A DNA stretch of 64,000 nt from Nocardia iowensis (lineage in GTDB: Bacteria > Actinomycetota > Actinomycetes > Mycobacteriales > Mycobacteriaceae). Location: the NCBI RefSeq assembly GCF_019222765.1, contig NZ_CP078145.1, forward strand, positions 8,742,001-8,806,000, written 5' to 3'. Numbering within the stretch: the stretch's first letter is position 1; each line of letters begins with the position of its first letter. Positions 17,024-26,200 of this stretch are shown one piece after another. The position numbers were made by a program, and so were the translations under genes. The notes beneath the pieces were generated by a model. The model was not told the origin of the DNA, did no database searches, and was given only the letters and a program-made list of their open reading frames with translations.

Positions 17024-19765
17024 GTGAATTCGCCCTACGAGACTTCCCCCTACGGCGATGATCCGCACGGCGGCCGTCCACCACGGAGTTCACACCCAGG
17101 TCCCAATCCGTATCAGAATCCACGCCCCGGCCCGCCGCCGCCCGGTGCCCGGCCTGGCCCGCCGCCCGCGCAGCGCCCCGCTCCCTACCCCGGTGAGCTC
17201 CGTGGCCCGCAGCCGCCGCGTCGACCGGGCCCGCCGCCACCGCAGCGTCCGCCGCAGGGACGACCACCCGTCCCCGGCGCACCCAACGGCCCACAGGCGA
17301 CCCAGAAGATCGAACGACCCAACTCGCTGACCGAGGCTGTGGCCGAACGGACCAGACGTGGTGGCCCACCCACCGGACCGCGGCCGACCGCCGAACGGGC
17401 CCGCCGGGTCGGCGACCCTGGCCACGGCACCGGCGAACGCAGGCAGACCGCGGGCGGCCCGCCGTCCGGACCGCCGCCGCGCCGCAACGGCGGCAGCGGT
17501 GGTGACGGTTCCGGCGGACCGGGTGGCCGCAGGCCGGGAGCGAAGAAGAAGAAGTCGCCGTGGCGGATCGTGCGCCGCGTCATCTACGTGATGATGGCGA
17601 TGGCAATCCTGATCCCCAGCGGCGTCTTCCTCCTCGCCTACACGACCGTATCGGTACCCCAACCCAGTGACCTCAAAACCAATCAGGTCGCGAACATCTT
17701 CGCGTCCGACGGCGAGACGGTGATCAGCAAAGTCGTTCCGGAGGAAGGAAACCGGACCGATGTCACCATCGACCAGATCCCGGCGCACGTCCGCAACGCG
17801 GTGATCGCCGCCGAGGACCGGGACTTCTATTCCAATCCCGGCTTCTCCATCTCCGGCTTCGCGCGCGCCGCACGCGACAACGTGCTCGGCAAGGAAAGCG
17901 CGGGCGGTGGGTCGACGATCACCCAGCAGTACGTGAAGAACGCGCTGCTCACCAACGAACGCTCGCTCACTCGCAAGATGCGCGAGCTGGTCATCTCGGC
18001 CAAGATGGCGCGGCAGTGGAGCAAGGACGAGATCCTCGCCGCGTACCTGAACACCATCTACTTCGGTCGCGGCGCCTACGGTATCGACGCGGCGGCGAAG
18101 GCCTACTTCGGCAAGCCCGTCGGCGAGCTGACGCCCGCCGAGGGCGCGGTGCTCGCGGCCACCATCCAGCAGCCGTCCGGCCTGGACCCGGAGAAGAATC
18201 CCGAGGGCGCGAAGACTCGCTGGAACTATGTGCTCGACGGCATGGTCTCCGGCGGCAACCTGCCCGCGGCCGAACGGCAGGGTCTGCAGTATCCGCAGGT
18301 GGTCCCGGTCTCCACGAACAAGGACAACAGTCTGGACACCGGCCCGGAGGGCCTGATCAAAGCGCAGGTGCTCAAGGAGCTCACCGCCGCGGGCATCAGC
18401 GAACAGCAGCTCAACACCGCTGGTCTGTCGATCACCACGACCATCGACCCGAAGGCGCAGCAGGCCGCCGTCGAGGCGGCCCAGAAGAAGATGCAGGGCG
18501 AGCCCGAACAGCTGCGTACCGCCGTCGTTTCGGTGGATCCACGCACCGGTGCGGTGCGCGCCTACTACGGCGGCGACGACGGCCGAGGGTGGGACTACGC
18601 GAACGCCGGTCTGCAGCCGGGCTCGTCGTTCAAGGTGTTCGGTCTCGCGGCGAATCTCGAGCAGGGCATTCCGCTGTCGCAGATGTACGACAGCTCGCCG
18701 CTCACCGTCAACGGCATCAAGATCACCAACGTCGAAGGTGAAAGCTGCGGCAAGTGCACCATCGCGGAGGCGTTGAAGCGCTCGCTGAACACCAGCTTCT
18801 ACCGGATGCAGATCGACATGGGCAACGGTCCGCAGAAGATCGCCGACATGGCCCACAAGCTCGGCATCCCGGACACCATCCCTGGCATCGGCAAGACCCT
18901 CACCGAGAAGGACGGCTCCGGTCCGAACAACGGCATCGTGCTGGGCCAGTACGAGGCCCGGCCGCTCGACATGGCTTCCGCCTACGCGACATTGGCCGCC
19001 TCCGGTGTCTATCACGCACCGCATTTCGTGCAGAAGGTGACGACCGCCGACGGCCAGGTCCTGCTCGATCGCGGCGAGGTGGCGGGCGAGCAGCGCGTTT
19101 CGGCGGCGGTGGCGGACAACGTGACAGCGGCCATGAAGCCCATCGCGGCGTATTCGCGCAACCACAACCTGGCGGGTGGCCGCGAGTCGGCCTCCAAGAC
19201 CGGCACCGCCCAGCTCGGCGACAGCGGCGACAACAAGGACGCCTGGATGGTCGGCTACACCCCGTCGCTGTCGACCGCCGTCTGGGTGGGCAGCACCGAC
19301 AACTCGCCGCTGCGCAACTACGGCGGCGCCATGATCTACGGTTCCGGTCTGCCGTCCGATATCTGGAAGGCCACCATGGACGGTGCGCTGCAGGGCACCA
19401 AGACCGAGACCTTCCCGAAGCCCGCGCCGATCAAGGGGCAGGCCGGTGTGCCGGAGTGGTCCGCGGAGTACACGCCGCCGCCGACCACCGAGGCGCCGTC
19501 GATCCTGCCGCCGATCTACATCCCGCCCACGATCGACACCCCGTTCGGTCCGATCCCGATCCCTGGAGCTCAGCAACAACAACAGCAGCCCCAGCAACGT
19601 CCACAGCAGCAGCAGCGCGAAGACGATCCGGGCCCGCTGCCGGGCCAGCCGGTGGCACCGAGGGACGGCTCGCCTAGCGCGACCGGTTCGCCCCGGCCCG
19701 GTACCAACGGCAACCCGGGGCAGGGTGATTCCACCGGAGCTCCGCCCACCACCCGCAGCAGATAG
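17024..19765 (+). CDS. ponA1: Class A penicillin-binding protein PonA1-type
   Basis: This bifunctional peptidoglycan transglycosylase/transpeptidase occupies the mycobacterial ponA1 position. GGAG 8 bases before GTG 17024 favours that start (913 residues) over ATG 17009. Domains in order are: a long Pro/Gly/Arg-rich cytoplasmic region of about 170 residues; a TM helix VIYVMMAMAILIPSGVFLLAY; a GT51 domain with Glu about 264 (AAEDRDFYSNPG) and GGGSTITQQYVKN; and a transpeptidase with SSFK (about S534), SLN and KTGT (about K725). A Gln/Pro-rich tail ends it. The core is very similar to the paralog at 11 kb. The GT87 gene follows 27 bases later, suggesting co-transcription. Confidence 0.95.
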   Translation: MNSPYETSPYGDDPHGGRPPRSSHPGPNPYQNPRPGPPPPGARPGPPPAQRPAPYPGELRGPQPPRRPGPPPPQRPPQGRPPVPGAPNGPQATQKIERPNSLTEAVAERTRRGGPPTGPRPTAERARRVGDPGHGTGERRQTAGGPPSGPPPRRNGGSGGDGSGGPGGRRPGAKKKKSPWRIVRRVIYVMMAMAILIPSGVFLLAYTTVSVPQPSDLKTNQVANIFASDGETVISKVVPEEGNRTDVTIDQIPAHVRNAVIAAEDRDFYSNPGFSISGFARAARDNVLGKESAGGGSTITQQYVKNALLTNERSLTRKMRELVISAKMARQWSKDEILAAYLNTIYFGRGAYGIDAAAKAYFGKPVGELTPAEGAVLAATIQQPSGLDPEKNPEGAKTRWNYVLDGMVSGGNLPAAERQGLQYPQVVPVSTNKDNSLDTGPEGLIKAQVLKELTAAGISEQQLNTAGLSITTTIDPKAQQAAVEAAQKKMQGEPEQLRTAVVSVDPRTGAVRAYYGGDDGRGWDYANAGLQPGSSFKVFGLAANLEQGIPLSQMYDSSPLTVNGIKITNVEGESCGKCTIAEALKRSLNTSFYRMQIDMGNGPQKIADMAHKLGIPDTIPGIGKTLTEKDGSGPNNGIVLGQYEARPLDMASAYATLAASGVYHAPHFVQKVTTADGQVLLDRGEVAGEQRVSAAVADNVTAAMKPIAAYSRNHNLAGGRESASKTGTAQLGDSGDNKDAWMVGYTPSLSTAVWVGSTDNSPLRNYGGAMIYGSGLPSDIWKATMDGALQGTKTETFPKPAPIKGQAGVPEWSAEYTPPPTTEAPSILPPIYIPPTIDTPFGPIPIPGAQQQQQQPQQRPQQQQREDDPGPLPGQPVAPRDGSPSATGSPRPGTNGNPGQGDSTGAPPTTRSR

Positions 19766-19792
19766 GTCTGCTCGAACTGACCAGGGGGACAG

Positions 19793-21613
19793 GTGCGAAG
19801 CGTGCCCGAAGGTGCTCGCCGGGTAGCCTCGGGGGCCGTGACTGATCAGCAGCTGGTGGATCAGCGGACGAACGGGAGCGCGCCGCAGGGTAGCGAGCTG
19901 CCCTCCGGCGCCGCGCATTACGTGGCGCCCGGCCCGCTCGCGCCGGATCTGCGGTCGGCCGATGCGCGCGATCGGCCCAGCCGCAACGATTCGCTGACGG
20001 CACAGTTGTCGACGGTGATCGGCGGGCCGGTCGGGGAACACGCGCTGATCGGGCGGGCCCGGTTCTGGACGCCGATGCGGGTGCTGATGGCGTTCACGGT
20101 CGTGTTTCTCGCGTTCGGCTGGTTCGGCAAGGCCGGTTGCATTCAGCAGACTCCCGCCGGGGACGGATCGCTCACGCTGGACTGGAACAACGGACGCCAG
20201 TACGTGGCGATGTGCTACTCGGACACGGTGCCGCTCTACGGCGCGGAACGGTTGAACGAGGGCGCCTTCCCGTACAAGAAGGCCTGGATCGAGCAGACGC
20301 CGGACGGTGGCCAGGAAACCAGGTACATGGAGTATCCGGTGCTGTCCGGCCTGTACCAGTACATTTCGATGCGGATCGCCAAAGCCTGGGACGCCGCGCC
20401 GCTGCCCGGTGCGCTGCAGGTGGTGATCTACTTCAACGTCGTCGCGTTCGGCCTCGCCCTCGGCTGGCTGGTCACCGTGTGGGCCACCGCACAGCTGGCC
20501 GGACGCCGGGTCTGGGACGCGGCGCTGGTCGCCTGCTCACCGCTGGTGATCGTGCACGTGTTCACCAACTTCGACGCGCTGGCAACGGCTTTGGCCGCGA
20601 CCGGCCTGCTCGCCTGGGCGCGCAGACGCCCGGCGCTCGCGGGTCTGCTGCTCGGCCTCGGCGGCGCCGCCAAGCTGTATCCGCTGCTGCTGCTCGGCCC
20701 GATCGTGGTGCTCTGCCTGCGCGCCGACCCGATGCAGCGGATGCCGAGCACCCAGCTCGGGCTGCGCCTGCGCGATGTCAACAGCTGGTCGGCCGCGCGG
20801 GACTGGGTGCGCGAAACCCCCTATCGCGTCCATCTACTCAGCGCCCGACCGCTCGGCGCCGCGGGCGTCACGGTGGCCGCCGCGCTCGGCACCTGGGTCG
20901 CGGTGAACCTGCCCATCGCCGCGCTGTATCCGAACGGCTGGCGGGAGTTCTTCCGGCTCAACACCACTCGGCACGCCGACCCGGATTCGCTGTACAACGT
21001 GATCACCTCGTTCACCGGTTGGCCCGGCTTCGACGGGGTGCTCAGCCACGCCCAGCAGCCGGTGATCCTGAACGCGGTGTCGCTGTTCGCGTTCGTGGCC
21101 GCGTGCGCGGTGATCGGCTACATCGGGCTCACCGCGCCGCAACGTCCCCGGCTCGCTCAGCTGTGCTTCCTGGTGATCGCCGCGTTCCTGCTGACGAACA
21201 AGGTGTGGAGCCCGCAGTATTCGCTATGGCTTGTTCCGGTGGCCGTGCTCGCGCTGCCGCACCGGCGAATCCTGTTGGCCTGGATGACGATCGACGCGCT
21301 GGTCTGGGCGCCACGGATGTTCTACTACCTCGGCCTGGACAAGAAGGGCCTGCCCGAGCAGTGGTTCACCGGCACCGTCGTAGTCCGCGACATCGCGGTG
21401 CTCGCCCTGTGCGCCTTGGTCGTTCGGCAGATCTACCGGCCCGACGAGGATCTGGTGCGCCGCGACTACGTCGACGACCCGATCGGCGGCATCGTCGACC
21501 GGGCCCCGGATCCGTTGCTGCCGTGGCTGCCCGAGCCGCTGCGACCCCGGGTCGCGCCGACCCGCGAGTGGCGCTCGCAGGCCGGCGACTCGACTCAGTG
21601 GGTACGCAGGTAG
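19793..21613 (+). CDS. GT87/DUF2029-type polytopic membrane protein (Rv0051-like)
   Basis: A 606-residue multi-pass membrane protein related to GT87 mannosyltransferase-like proteins that use polyprenyl-phosphate sugars. The equivalent gene follows ponA1 in mycobacteria. About 100 soluble N-terminal residues precede TM1, VLMAFTVVFLAFGWFG. The luminal loop contains CYSDTVPLYGAERL and EYPVLSGLYQY, and a later motif is KLYPLLLLGPIVVLCLR. AGGGGGACAG before GTG 19793 supports this start; GTG 19838 (VTDQQLVDQ) is an alternative. Its last bases overlap the 3' end of the convergent TerD-fusion gene by 19 bases. Sugar donor and acceptor are unknown. Confidence 0.85.
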   Translation: MRSVPEGARRVASGAVTDQQLVDQRTNGSAPQGSELPSGAAHYVAPGPLAPDLRSADARDRPSRNDSLTAQLSTVIGGPVGEHALIGRARFWTPMRVLMAFTVVFLAFGWFGKAGCIQQTPAGDGSLTLDWNNGRQYVAMCYSDTVPLYGAERLNEGAFPYKKAWIEQTPDGGQETRYMEYPVLSGLYQYISMRIAKAWDAAPLPGALQVVIYFNVVAFGLALGWLVTVWATAQLAGRRVWDAALVACSPLVIVHVFTNFDALATALAATGLLAWARRRPALAGLLLGLGGAAKLYPLLLLGPIVVLCLRADPMQRMPSTQLGLRLRDVNSWSAARDWVRETPYRVHLLSARPLGAAGVTVAAALGTWVAVNLPIAALYPNGWREFFRLNTTRHADPDSLYNVITSFTGWPGFDGVLSHAQQPVILNAVSLFAFVAACAVIGYIGLTAPQRPRLAQLCFLVIAAFLLTNKVWSPQYSLWLVPVAVLALPHRRILLAWMTIDALVWAPRMFYYLGLDKKGLPEQWFTGTVVVRDIAVLALCALVVRQIYRPDEDLVRRDYVDDPIGGIVDRAPDPLLPWLPEPLRPRVAPTREWRSQAGDSTQWVRR

Positions 21614-23223
21614 CGCGCCAGCTGCGCCGGTTCCTGGGGCAGCAGGTCCAGATCCAGTTGCCAGGGGCTGCCGGTCCACGGATCGAACAGCGGTGTCCCG
21701 TCCACCGTCGGCAGGTGCCTGCAGGACTGTGACAGCATCGCGACGGTGGTGTCGCTCGCGTCGGATTCGTCGCTGCCGACGATCACCGTCGAGAGCCCGA
21801 TCAGTTCGCCCCGCATGATCAGCGAGCCGATTCGCTGCGCGTCGGAGCTCTGGTAGCCGTGCGGGAAGTCGGCCGCGACCAGAATCCGGTGTTCGCTCGG
21901 CGGGCTGCCCATACCGCTGGCCACCGCCAGCTCGGCCAGTTCGGCGGCCTGCACCAGCGCATCGAGCCGCTCCGAGATCTCGGTGTGGTCGGTGATCGGC
22001 GGTCCGTTCAGCACCGGGGCGAGCAATCCGGTGAAACCGCTGAAAGCACCGGTCAGATCGATGATGTCGACCAAGGTGCGCCGACCGGGCGCGGCGGTGA
22101 GCAGCCGCGCGAGCAACGCACCCACCACCGGCGCGACCGCGCGGGAGGATTCGGTGTCGATCCACAGCGGCCGATTCAACGGCACCGGAACGCAATACGG
22201 CACGCGCAGCGATCCGCGATCGAGCGCGTACAGCTCGCCGAGCCGAATGCCGTCGCTCGGTGCGGTCGGCTTGTCCCAGGCCGGTGAGTCCCAGGACGCC
22301 AGCGCGGGCGGCAGCATCAGGTCGGCGTCGGCGAGCTCGCGCACGAGCTGCGCACTGTCGCGTTGATGGTTGCTCTCCGCGGTCGCGATCAATTCGTCGT
22401 TGCGTTGCTGGGCCGCCCGGCGTGCCGCGTCGGCGGCCGGGGTGTTCCTGGTCGCGGGATCCGAGACGGCAACGGACAACTCGTGATCCAGCCGCTTGGC
22501 CGCGTAGTCGCGGGCGGAGACCAGTGCGGCCGCCGAACGGGCGGCATCCTCGAAGATCATCCACAGGCGTTCCAGCCCATGGCCGACTTCCAGCGGCGAG
22601 GCCGTGGCCGAGCGGGCCTCACTCGCCATCGGCCCGGACATGGTGTGCACGCCGGGGCCCGCCTGTTGCGGCACGCTCGGCTGCGGCACATCGCCGGTCT
22701 GGGCCGCCGAACCCGTCTGCGCCGACGGGTCGGCCGGATCGTCCTCGACCTCGACGCCGTGCGCCGTCAGCAGCACGCCGAGGCCACCGGAGTAGCCCTG
22801 ACCGACGGCACGCAGCCGCCAGGCCGTGCCGCGGCGGTACACCTCGAGGCAGATGAGCGCCGCCTCGCCCGCCGACGGGGTGACCACGAATTCGGCTGCC
22901 GCCGCGCCATTTTCGGACAGGGTCGCGGTCACCGTACCGAGCCCGCCCGGTCGACCCGGCACGGCCGGATCGGCGCTGACCACCAACAGCACGGCCTTGG
23001 CGTCGCCGCGCACTTCGGCAAGGGTAATGGTCACCTCGTCCGCGTCCAGCCGCACCCCCGCCGCGGCCGGTTGGTTGTAGAACACGAAATCCTCGGCGGC
23101 GAACACCTTCAGGTTCTCCGCCACCACCAGCGCCGAAACGTCCAGCGCACCTTCTGCTTTCGCGCTGAATCGAACGACATCACCGGTCAGTGGCATGTTC
23201 TGACCGGCCTTCAGTTGAATCAC
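21595..23223 (-). CDS. TerD-domain protein with FtsK-like C-terminal domain
   Basis: About 542 residues. Residues 1-150 form a TerD domain (VIQLKAGQNMPLTG at the start; YNQPAAAGVRL; CLEVYRRGTAWRLRAVGQGYSGGL at its end). A low-complexity linker and a helical region (DAARSAAALVSARDYAAKRL) follow. The C-terminal half resembles FtsK/HerA-like P-loop ATPases, with RVPYCVPVPLNRPLWIDT, RTLVDIIDLTG and HRILVAADFPHGY. I see no Walker A GxxGxGKS/T, so ATPase activity is doubtful. GTG 23223 gives the conserved TerD start; the frame continues upstream inside the next gene. It lies 31 bases after the double-TerD gene. Proposed role: Ter stress complex linked to DNA processing. Confidence 0.85.
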   Translation of the reverse strand: MIQLKAGQNMPLTGDVVRFSAKAEGALDVSALVVAENLKVFAAEDFVFYNQPAAAGVRLDADEVTITLAEVRGDAKAVLLVVSADPAVPGRPGGLGTVTATLSENGAAAAEFVVTPSAGEAALICLEVYRRGTAWRLRAVGQGYSGGLGVLLTAHGVEVEDDPADPSAQTGSAAQTGDVPQPSVPQQAGPGVHTMSGPMASEARSATASPLEVGHGLERLWMIFEDAARSAAALVSARDYAAKRLDHELSVAVSDPATRNTPAADAARRAAQQRNDELIATAESNHQRDSAQLVRELADADLMLPPALASWDSPAWDKPTAPSDGIRLGELYALDRGSLRVPYCVPVPLNRPLWIDTESSRAVAPVVGALLARLLTAAPGRRTLVDIIDLTGAFSGFTGLLAPVLNGPPITDHTEISERLDALVQAAELAELAVASGMGSPPSEHRILVAADFPHGYQSSDAQRIGSLIMRGELIGLSTVIVGSDESDASDTTVAMLSQSCRHLPTVDGTPLFDPWTGSPWQLDLDLLPQEPAQLARYLRTH

Positions 23224-23254
23224 GTTAGCTGCCTTGCTGTCCGCGCCGCCCCGA

Positions 23255-24628
23255 TCAGCCGTGCTGCAGAAACCGGCCGAGATGGGGGACGGCCTCACCG
23301 GGATGCTTGGCCGGGAAGCCTTCGCCGAGCGCCTGCATCTTCCAATCGTTGCCCATCCGGAACACCTTGGCCATCGCCAGCGCGGTGAACGGCATGCCGC
23401 CCGCCAGCGTGTACCTGGCCAGCTCGGCATTGTTGGTGCCGTCGACCAAGCGGCAGAACGCGTTCTGCACCTGCTCGAAGGTGTGGCCCTTGTAGGAGGT
23501 CACGATGAAAACCAGCGTGCTCACATGCGCGGGGATCCGGGTGAGGTCGACCAGGATCACCTCGTCGTCGCCCTCACCCTCACCGGTGAGGTTGTCGCCC
23601 TGGTGCCGGATCGAGCCGTCCTTCGAGGTCAGCTGGCCGTAATAGGCGACGTCCACCGGATTCGTGTCGGCGAACATAACGACCGACGCGTCCAGATCCA
23701 CATCGACGGTGCGGTTGCCGAACATGCCGCGGTTCTTCACCGGGTCCCAGCCGAGACCCATCTTGACGAAGGTGAGTGCGGCGCCGCCCTCCTTGCGCAG
23801 GGTGACCCGCTGGCCCTTGACCAGGCTGACCGGGCGGTCCTTGCTCAGGCTGACCTCGGCGGGCGGCTGCGGCGGCTGCGGCGGAACCGGTTGTCCGGCC
23901 GGTGGATAACCGGGGCCGGGCGGTGGGTAGCCACCCGGTCCTGGCGGCGGCGGGTAGCCGGGTCCGGGCGGCGGGAAACCACCGGCCGGTGCGCCCTGCT
24001 GAGCCGGGTACGCGGGCGCGGCCGGCGGCGGGTAGCTCTGCGGCTGAGCGGGCGGCGGCTGCGTCGGGTAGGCCGGCGGCGGTGGCGCGGCCTGCGGCGC
24101 GGGCTGGGCGGACTGCGCCGACGAATCGTCGACCGTCACACCGTGGTCGGTGACCAGCGCGGCGAAACCACCCGCGTACCCCTGACCGACGGCGCGCACT
24201 TTCCAGCTGCCCTGGCGGCGGTAGAGCTCGAGCGCGATGACGATCGACTCGGTGTTCAAGCCCTCGATCTGGTACTCGTACAACCGATTACCCGCCGCGT
24301 CCGACACGATCGCGGTTGGCGCGGGGAACCGGCCGAAATTGCTGTTCGGGTCGTCCAACGTGATCACCGCGCGAATCTGCGCGATATCCGGCGGCACCGA
24401 GTTCAACGACACCGCAAGCGACGCGGGCTGCCCCGTTGGCGCGGGCTGCAGGTTGACCCCGGGCCCGCTCGGCTGGTTGAAGAAGACGAAGTCCGCATCG
24501 GAGCGGACCTTGCCCTGCTCGGTGACCAATAGTGCGGACAGATCCGCCGGCGCCGTGAGCTGGATGGAGACCACCACGTCGTTCGTGGCCAGCGGACCGT
24601 TTTGGCCCTTGGCGAGTGTTGCGGACAA
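23255..24628 (-). CDS. Double TerD-domain protein with Pro-rich linker
   Basis: A 457-residue cytoplasmic protein with two TerD domains. The first (residues about 1-165) has VLVTEQ-like DLSALLVTEQGK, DFVFFNQPSGPGV and YRRQGSWKVRAVGQGYAGGF. A linker of about 100 residues rich in Pro, Gly, Ala and Gln follows. The second (from VSLSKDRPVSLVKGQRVTL) has VKMGLGWDP, DVDLDASVVMF and the acidic HQGDNLTGEGEGDDEVI motif typical of calcium-binding TerD domains. Domain one lacks that acidic loop, so only the second probably binds metal. The gene leads a two-gene operon with the TerD-FtsK-like protein and is divergent from three AIM24 genes. Confidence 0.9.
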   Translation of the reverse strand: MSATLAKGQNGPLATNDVVVSIQLTAPADLSALLVTEQGKVRSDADFVFFNQPSGPGVNLQPAPTGQPASLAVSLNSVPPDIAQIRAVITLDDPNSNFGRFPAPTAIVSDAAGNRLYEYQIEGLNTESIVIALELYRRQGSWKVRAVGQGYAGGFAALVTDHGVTVDDSSAQSAQPAPQAAPPPPAYPTQPPPAQPQSYPPPAAPAYPAQQGAPAGGFPPPGPGYPPPPGPGGYPPPGPGYPPAGQPVPPQPPQPPAEVSLSKDRPVSLVKGQRVTLRKEGGAALTFVKMGLGWDPVKNRGMFGNRTVDVDLDASVVMFADTNPVDVAYYGQLTSKDGSIRHQGDNLTGEGEGDDEVILVDLTRIPAHVSTLVFIVTSYKGHTFEQVQNAFCRLVDGTNNAELARYTLAGGMPFTALAMAKVFRMGNDWKMQALGEGFPAKHPGEAVPHLGRFLQHG

Positions 24629-24780
24629 GTTAGACCCTTCGCTTGTCGGTGCGTTCGAATGCCACTCTACGAGAAACGCGCGGACAGCGGCTCAGGTAAA
24701 CCCCGACACTTCTACGGGCATCGATTAATGCGTACCTCCGCATTCGCTCCGGCCATGCGCAGGCCTCGGATGGACTCCGT

Positions 24781-24815
24781 CCAACTGCGCCGTTACTGTG
24801 TCGACACGCAGTTGG
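24781..24815. promoter_or_regulatory. Inverted repeat in TerD/AIM24 divergent promoter region
   Basis: CCAACTGCG (24781-24789) is repeated in inverse as CGCAGTTGG (24807-24815), separated by 17 bases, about 50 bases before the AIM24 gene. It could be an operator or a 5' leader hairpin. Confidence 0.4.
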
Positions 24816-24866
24816 AATGTGGTGATTGTCCATGTTCCCGAACAAGACAGCAGGCAAAAACACCTC

Positions 24867-25490
24867 ATGGCGCAACTGTTCGAACAATCGAAGAAGGTGA
24901 TCGAGGCTCATCTCGCCGGGACGAGCCTGCGCGCGATCTCCGGCTCGATGATCGCCTACGAAGGCAATGTCCAGTTCAAGGCGGCCGGTTTCGGCGGCGG
25001 CGACGGCGTGCTCGCCGGACTCAAGCGCCGCGCCACCGGCGAGAAGCTTTCGCTGATGGAATGCTCCGGCAACGGCCGGGTCTTTTTCGCGGTCAACGGC
25101 CAGCACGTGACCGTCGTCAACCTGAACAACGAGACGCTGCAGGTGGAGTCGCAGCAGCTGCTCGCGTTCGCCGGGAACCTGCGCACCGACGTGCGATTCG
25201 CCGGTCTGCGCGGCGCGTCGTCCGGTGCCGGCCTGTTCACCACCACGGTGACCGGGCAGGGACAGGTCGCGCTGCTGTCGGCGGGCGGGCCGCTGATCCA
25301 CCTCGAGGTGGCGCCGCAGTACCCGCTGGTGGTCGACCCGGACGCGTTCGTCGCGGCGCGCGGCAATCTCAATCAGTCCTTCGTCACCGACGTCTCCTGG
25401 CGGACGGTCGTCGGCCAGGATGCGGGCGAGGCGTTCTCGCTGCGCTGGGACGGCCATGGCGTGGTGTTGATCCAGCCGGCGGAACGGTAG
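24867..25490 (+). CDS. AIM24-family protein, first of three
   Basis: About 207 residues of the AIM24/TIGR00266 beta-sandwich family, whose bacterial role is unknown. ATG 24867 (MAQLFEQSKKVIEAHLAG) is chosen; the frame stays open to 24798 with other possible starts. Family hallmarks are LRAISGSMIAYEGNVQFKAAG near the start, GLFTTTVTGQGQVALLSAGGPLI in the middle, VVDPDAFVAARGNL, and the ending WDGHGVVLIQPAER. There is no signal peptide or TM segment. It is followed 9 bases later by the second AIM24 gene; the three form an operon facing away from the TerD genes. Confidence 0.85.
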   Translation: MAQLFEQSKKVIEAHLAGTSLRAISGSMIAYEGNVQFKAAGFGGGDGVLAGLKRRATGEKLSLMECSGNGRVFFAVNGQHVTVVNLNNETLQVESQQLLAFAGNLRTDVRFAGLRGASSGAGLFTTTVTGQGQVALLSAGGPLIHLEVAPQYPLVVDPDAFVAARGNLNQSFVTDVSWRTVVGQDAGEAFSLRWDGHGVVLIQPAER

Positions 25491-25499
25491 GGCGAGCGG

Positions 25500-26198
25500 A
25501 TGTTCGAGAAGGTCAACGGCAAGGTCGTCAAGGTCAATGTCGGAATGGCGGGTGGCGTTGCCGCGCGTACCGGCGCGATGCTGTTCTACACCGGTGACGT
25601 TTCCTTTGCGCCGCACCAGATTCCGGGCGGACAGGGCATGGGTGGCGGCGGCGGCCTGATGCGGATGGCGGGCCGGATGATGGCCGGTGAGCACGAGCGC
25701 ACCATGCTGGCCCATGGCACCGGCGAAGTGCATTACGGATTCGCGGGACTCGAGGTCCATGTGGTCCAGCTGCAGCCGGGGGCGACGCTGCGGGTGGAGG
25801 CGTCGCGGCTGCTCGCCAACACCGCGGGCTTGCAGAGTTCCATTGTCTCGGTGATGAGTTCGGGTGGCGGCGGGGGCGGTGGCGGCCTGATGGGTGCGCT
25901 GCGCGGTGCCGCGACCGGTGCGCTGACCGGTCAGGGGATGTTCACCACGCAACTGTCCGGACAAGGTTCGGCGGTGCTGCTCGCACACGGCGGTTTCCTG
26001 GAACTGCAAGTGGGCGGCCCGAATCCGATCGTGGTCGATCCGCAGGCATTCGTCGCCGCGTACGGCAATGTGCAGACCGAGCTGAAGACGGCGATCAGCT
26101 GGCGCGACGCGGTTGGCCGCGGGGCCGGTGAGGCCATGCAATTGCATTGTGTCGGACAGGGTGTCGTGTACGTGCAGGCCTCGGAAGAGAAGTTGTGA
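25500..26198 (+). CDS. AIM24-family protein, second of three
   Basis: A 232-residue AIM24 protein starting MFEKVNGKVVKVNVGMAGG. It contains two Gly-rich insertions (around GGQGMGGGGGLMRMAG and GGGGGGGGLMGALRG) that look like flexible or membrane-touching loops. The family core is present: VAARTGAMLFYTGDVSF, GMFTTQLSGQGSAVLLAHGG, VVDPQAFVAAYGNV, and the C-terminal QGVVYVQASEEKL. Its stop overlaps a possible GTG start of the third gene. Its function is not known; AIM24 triplets of this kind are common in Actinobacteria. Confidence 0.88.
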   Translation: MFEKVNGKVVKVNVGMAGGVAARTGAMLFYTGDVSFAPHQIPGGQGMGGGGGLMRMAGRMMAGEHERTMLAHGTGEVHYGFAGLEVHVVQLQPGATLRVEASRLLANTAGLQSSIVSVMSSGGGGGGGGLMGALRGAATGALTGQGMFTTQLSGQGSAVLLAHGGFLELQVGGPNPIVVDPQAFVAAYGNVQTELKTAISWRDAVGRGAGEAMQLHCVGQGVVYVQASEEKL

Positions 26199-26200
26199 CC

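Noticed and set aside
17090..20041. Very long minus-strand open frame of 983 codons opposite ponA1
   Set aside because: It mirrors a clear penicillin-binding protein gene; the sequence is Arg/Gly/Val-rich with no domain, and arises from high third-position GC.
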